From Chromatiales bacterium 21-64-14 (GTDB lineage: Bacteria; Pseudomonadota; Gammaproteobacteria; 21-64-14): 46,713 nt of DNA. Every line of letters begins with the position of its first letter. Position 1 is the first letter of the stretch. Below are positions 44,175 through 46,713 of this stretch, one piece after another. Location of the stretch: assembly GCA_002255365.1 (NCBI GenBank), contig NCBI01000021.1, positions 1 through 46,713 on the forward strand. The letters run 5' to 3'. Below the pieces are notes generated by a model, which worked only from the letters and a program-made list of their open reading frames with translations, did not search any database and had not been told where the DNA came from. The translations under genes and the position numbers were made by a program.

Positions 44175-44633
44175 TCAAATCCTGCCGGAGTGGCCGAAGC
44201 CGCCCTCACCCCGAACGCTGGCGGCGAATTCATCCACCCGCTCGAAGGCGGCCTGGACCACCGGCACGAACACCATCTGGGCGATGCGCTCGCCCACCTC
44301 GATGGTGAAGGCCGTGGTGCCCCGGTTCCAGCACGAGACGAATACCTGGCCCTGGTAGTCGGAATCGATCAGCCCCACCAGGTTGCCGAGCACGATGCCG
44401 TGCTTGTGGCCGAGGCCGGAGCGCGGCAACAGCACCGCGGCCAGGGTCGGATCCCCCATGTGAATAGCGAACCCGGTGGGGATCAAACAGGTCGCGCCGG
44501 GCTCCAGCGTAACGGGCTCTGACAGACAGGCGCGCAGATCCAGGCCAGCGGCACCGGGCGTGGCATAGTCCGGCGCCGGGATGTCACGCCCGATCCTGGG
44601 ATCGAGCACCTTCAGTTGTACTTTTTTTTGCAT
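44175..44633 (-). CDS. dut: Deoxyuridine 5'-triphosphate nucleotidohydrolase
   Basis: 152 aa. Hydrolyses dUTP to dUMP, keeping uracil out of DNA. The five trimeric dUTPase motifs are visible: [43 protein letters not shown] and the P-loop-like C-terminal [10 protein letters not shown]. The start codon lies inside the 3' end of coaBC in a different frame, and codons 2-4 contain an A8 run (T8 at 44622-44629 on the plus strand). No good Shine-Dalgarno is visible, so translation may be coupled to coaBC. Confidence 0.96.
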   Translation of the reverse strand: MQKKVQLKVLDPRIGRDIPAPDYATPGAAGLDLRACLSEPVTLEPGATCLIPTGFAIHMGDPTLAAVLLPRSGLGHKHGIVLGNLVGLIDSDYQGQVFVSCWNRGTTAFTIEVGERIAQMVFVPVVQAAFERVDEFAASVRGEGGFGHSGRI

Positions 44634-45822
44634 GATACCGTTCCGCGATCAGGGCAATGAGCTGACGGGCCAGACGTTCCTTGGGCGCGGCGGGCAGAGA
44701 CGCGCCACCCCCTTCCCAGACCACTTCCAGGGCGTTGTCTTCGGCGTCGAAACCACGCCCACCACCCACCCAGTTGGCAGCCACCATGTCCAGTCCCTTG
44801 GACATGCGCTTGGCGCGGGCATTCTCGACCAACCGTTCGGTCTCGGCGGCGAATCCTACGGTAAATGGCGCCCCGGCCAAAGCCGCCACTTGGCGCAGGA
44901 TGTCCGGCGCCGGTGCCAATGGCAACGTCACGGTGCCACGGCCCTTTTTGAGCTTCCCGGACGCCGGCGCTACCGGCGTATAGTCCGCCACCGCCGCAGC
45001 ACTGATATATAGATGCGCCGCGGCCACGCGCTCCAGGACCGCCGCCTGCATCTCGGCGGCGCTCTCCACATCGATACGTTCCACCCGGTCCGGGGTCGCG
45101 CAGGCCACCGGCCCACTTACCAGGATCACCCGCGCCCCGGCCTCCGCGGCGGCACGCGCCACCGCGTACCCCATCTTGCCGGAGCTGCGGTTGCTGAGGA
45201 ACCGCACCGGGTCCAGCGGCTCGCGGGTCGGACCCGCCGTCACCAGGACCGTGAGACCCTGCAGGGTCCCGGGCGCGAACAGGCCCACCAGCCGCTCGAC
45301 AAGCAAGTCGGGCTCCAGCATGCGCCCGTCGCCCACCTCGCCACAGGCCAGATCCCCCGCCGCCGGGCCCCAGAGCCGGACCCCACGGGACTCCAGGACC
45401 GCCCGGTTGGCCTGCGTCGCGGGGTGGGCCCACATCCGGTGATTCATGGCCGGAGCCAACGCCAAGGGCGCGGTCGTGGCCAGACACAGCGTCGCCAGCA
45501 GGTCGTCGGCGCGCCCCTGCGCGAACCGCGCCAGGGTGTCGGCCGTGGCCGGCGCCACCAGCACCGCGTCCGCCCAGCGCGCCAGCTCGATATGGCCCAT
45601 GGCCGCCTCGGCCCCCGGATCCAGCAGATCCTGATGCACCGGCTGGCCGGACAGGGCCTGGAACGTAAGGGGGGTCACGAAGGCACTCGCCGCGGCGGTC
45701 ATCACCACCCGCACCTGGGCACCCGCCAGCCGCAGACGCCGCACCAGCTCGCAGCTCTTGTAGGCCGCGATACCACCACTCACACCCAGCACGATCCGCC
45801 GATTCGATAGCACCGCTGTCAT
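44584..45822 (-). CDS. coaBC: Phosphopantothenoylcysteine decarboxylase / phosphopantothenate-cysteine ligase
   Basis: 412 aa from ATG 45822 ([22 protein letters not shown]). Bifunctional flavoprotein for two coenzyme A steps. CoaC domain: His77 in [12 protein letters not shown], Asn127 in APAMNHRMW and Cys160 in [12 protein letters not shown]. CoaB domain: [35 protein letters not shown] and KLKK, with [27 protein letters not shown]. The last 17 codons overlap dut by 50 nt in another frame and include the A8 run; its tail [14 protein letters not shown] is outside the conserved fold. Upstream in-frame codons to 45915 are rejected. Confidence 0.96.
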   Translation of the reverse strand: MTAVLSNRRIVLGVSGGIAAYKSCELVRRLRLAGAQVRVVMTAAASAFVTPLTFQALSGQPVHQDLLDPGAEAAMGHIELARWADAVLVAPATADTLARFAQGRADDLLATLCLATTAPLALAPAMNHRMWAHPATQANRAVLESRGVRLWGPAAGDLACGEVGDGRMLEPDLLVERLVGLFAPGTLQGLTVLVTAGPTREPLDPVRFLSNRSSGKMGYAVARAAAEAGARVILVSGPVACATPDRVERIDVESAAEMQAAVLERVAAAHLYISAAAVADYTPVAPASGKLKKGRGTVTLPLAPAPDILRQVAALAGAPFTVGFAAETERLVENARAKRMSKGLDMVAANWVGGGRGFDAEDNALEVVWEGGGASLPAAPKERLARQLIALIAERYHAKKSTTEGARSQDRA

Positions 45823-45938
45823 AACGCCAGAGTCTACCAGAAACCCCCGCCTGAGCCCGGGCGTACGGCTTATCGCCTCCCTGGTGCGAACTGCATTACA
45901 CTGTCTGCGCACCACGGGCGGACAGGGAGGTCACGCCG

Positions 45939-46613
45939 ATGTCGATACGGGACTGGCCGGAACTGGAACGGCCCCGGGAAAAATTGCTGCAGAGGGGGGC
46001 CGAGGCCCTCTCCGACGCGGAACTGCTGGCGATTTTCCTGCGTACCGGCCGTCCGGGCTCCACCGCTGTGGATGTAGCCCGGGAACTGCTCGCGGATTTC
46101 GAGGGACTGCGCACCCTGCTGGACGCCCCGCGGGAGGATTTCTGCCGTCCCCTCGGTCTGGGCAACGCCAAATACGTTCAACTCCAGGCCGCCTTGGAAC
46201 TCGGACGCCGGTATCTGGAGGCGGGATTGATCCGGGATGGGGCCCTCGGCAACCCCCAGGATGCGCGCCGCTACTTGCAGGCACGGATGCGTAGCCACCG
46301 CCGGGAGGTGTTTGCGTGCCTGTTTTTGGATACCCGACACCGGGTGATCCGCTACGAAGAGCTGTTCTTTGGGACCCTGGACGCCGCCAGCGTCCATCCC
46401 CGTGAGGTGGTGCGCCGCGCCTTGGAGGTCAACGCCGCGGCCTTGATCCTGGCCCACAACCACCCCTCCGGGGTGGCCGAACCCAGCCGCGCCGACGAGG
46501 CCCTCACCCGCCGGCTCCGGGACGCCCTCGCCCTGGTAGACATCCAGGTGCTGGACCACCTGGTGATCGGGGACCGGGAGGCGGTATCCTTCGCCGAGCG
46601 GGGATTGATTTGA
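45939..46613 (+). CDS. radC: RadC/YeeS JAB-domain protein
   Basis: 224 aa. N-terminal helix-hairpin-helix region ([28 protein letters not shown], then [20 protein letters not shown]) and C-terminal JAB/MPN+ domain with metal ligands His173, His175 and Asp186 in [15 protein letters not shown]. The historical link to DNA repair is doubtful; function unresolved. Divergent from coaBC. In Pseudomonas and E. coli radC precedes rpmB-rpmG, which may lie just beyond the window. Confidence 0.95.
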   Translation: MSIRDWPELERPREKLLQRGAEALSDAELLAIFLRTGRPGSTAVDVARELLADFEGLRTLLDAPREDFCRPLGLGNAKYVQLQAALELGRRYLEAGLIRDGALGNPQDARRYLQARMRSHRREVFACLFLDTRHRVIRYEELFFGTLDAASVHPREVVRRALEVNAAALILAHNHPSGVAEPSRADEALTRRLRDALALVDIQVLDHLVIGDREAVSFAERGLI

Positions 46614-46683
46614 TATTTTTTAAAAACAACAACTTAATACTCATATGAAGAACCCTGGCCACAAACAATCCAGCATCACCACC

Positions 46684-46712
46684 TTGAATCCCGCCGGCGG
46701 CTCTGCTATAAA
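46684..46712 (+). promoter_or_regulatory. Sigma-70 promoter at the window edge
   Basis: TTGAAT at 46684-46689, a 17-bp GC-rich spacer and TATAAA at 46707-46712. It would start a transcript just outside the window. Synteny (radC followed by rpmB-rpmG) suggests ribosomal protein genes L28/L33. A GC-rich spacer/discriminator would suit growth-rate control, but this cannot be confirmed here. Confidence 0.5.
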
Positions 46713-46713
46713 G

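Overview
The window is GC-rich chromosomal DNA from a gammaproteobacterium. Two blocks keep the gene order I recall from Pseudomonas aeruginosa. One is pilGHIJK-chpABC / gshB / tonB / yqgE-ruvX-pyrR-pyrB-pyrC'-pyrK / pilU-pilT / yggS-proC-yggT-yggU. The other is an xthA(crc-like)/pyrE pair followed by argB / algC / dut / coaBC / radC. The split class II ribonucleotide reductase (nrdJa/nrdJb), split glycine decarboxylase subunit (gcvPA) and a PyrK-type electron-transfer protein are unlike a typical Pseudomonas block, so a Chromatiales/Ectothiorhodospiraceae-like lineage is my guess. No 16S or tRNA gene is present to fix it.

Layout. 1-377: gene-free, repeat-rich, possibly an insertion-sequence remnant. 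378-3342 (-): B12-dependent ribonucleotide reductase in two polypeptides, with a cluster of AT-rich palindromes upstream. 3911-6692 (+): DegQ/HtrA-type periplasmic protease, a small ABM-fold-like protein behind a strong promoter with a palindromic operator candidate, a terminator, and a SAM methyltransferase. 6724-11267 (+): glycine cleavage genes gcvT-gcvH-gcvPA, thiol peroxidase tpx and rRNA methyltransferase rsmE. 11367-23567 (-): complete Pil-Chp chemosensory operon controlling type IV pili, including a 1,883-residue ChpA. 24042-31817 (+): gshB, a frameshifted ApbE-like pseudogene, a TonB-family gene, then a tightly overlapped yqgE-ruvX-pyr run. 31845-34104 (-): the pilus retraction ATPases PilT and PilU. 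34209-36992 (+): yggS-proC-yggT-yggU. 37143-39140 (+): a dynamin-like GTPase. 39226-46613: xthA, pyrE, a TauE-type transporter, argB, algC, dut, coaBC and radC. The window ends on a promoter-like sequence.

Functional themes. Twitching motility is covered from sensing (PilJ) through methylation (PilK, ChpB), adaptor (PilI, ChpC), kinase (ChpA) and response regulators (PilG, PilH) to retraction (PilT, PilU). Pyrimidine synthesis is represented by pyrR, pyrB, a dihydroorotase-like pyrC' that has lost metal ligands, pyrK and pyrE. Nucleotide supply and DNA maintenance are represented by NrdJ, Dut, XthA, RuvX and RadC.

I see no phage, CRISPR array or obviously undescribed defence system. The least explained items are the dynamin-like GTPase, the operator-controlled small ABM-like protein, the repeats at 95-343, the palindrome cluster upstream of nrdJ, the catalytically complete Crc-like nuclease and the A8 run in the coaBC/dut overlap.
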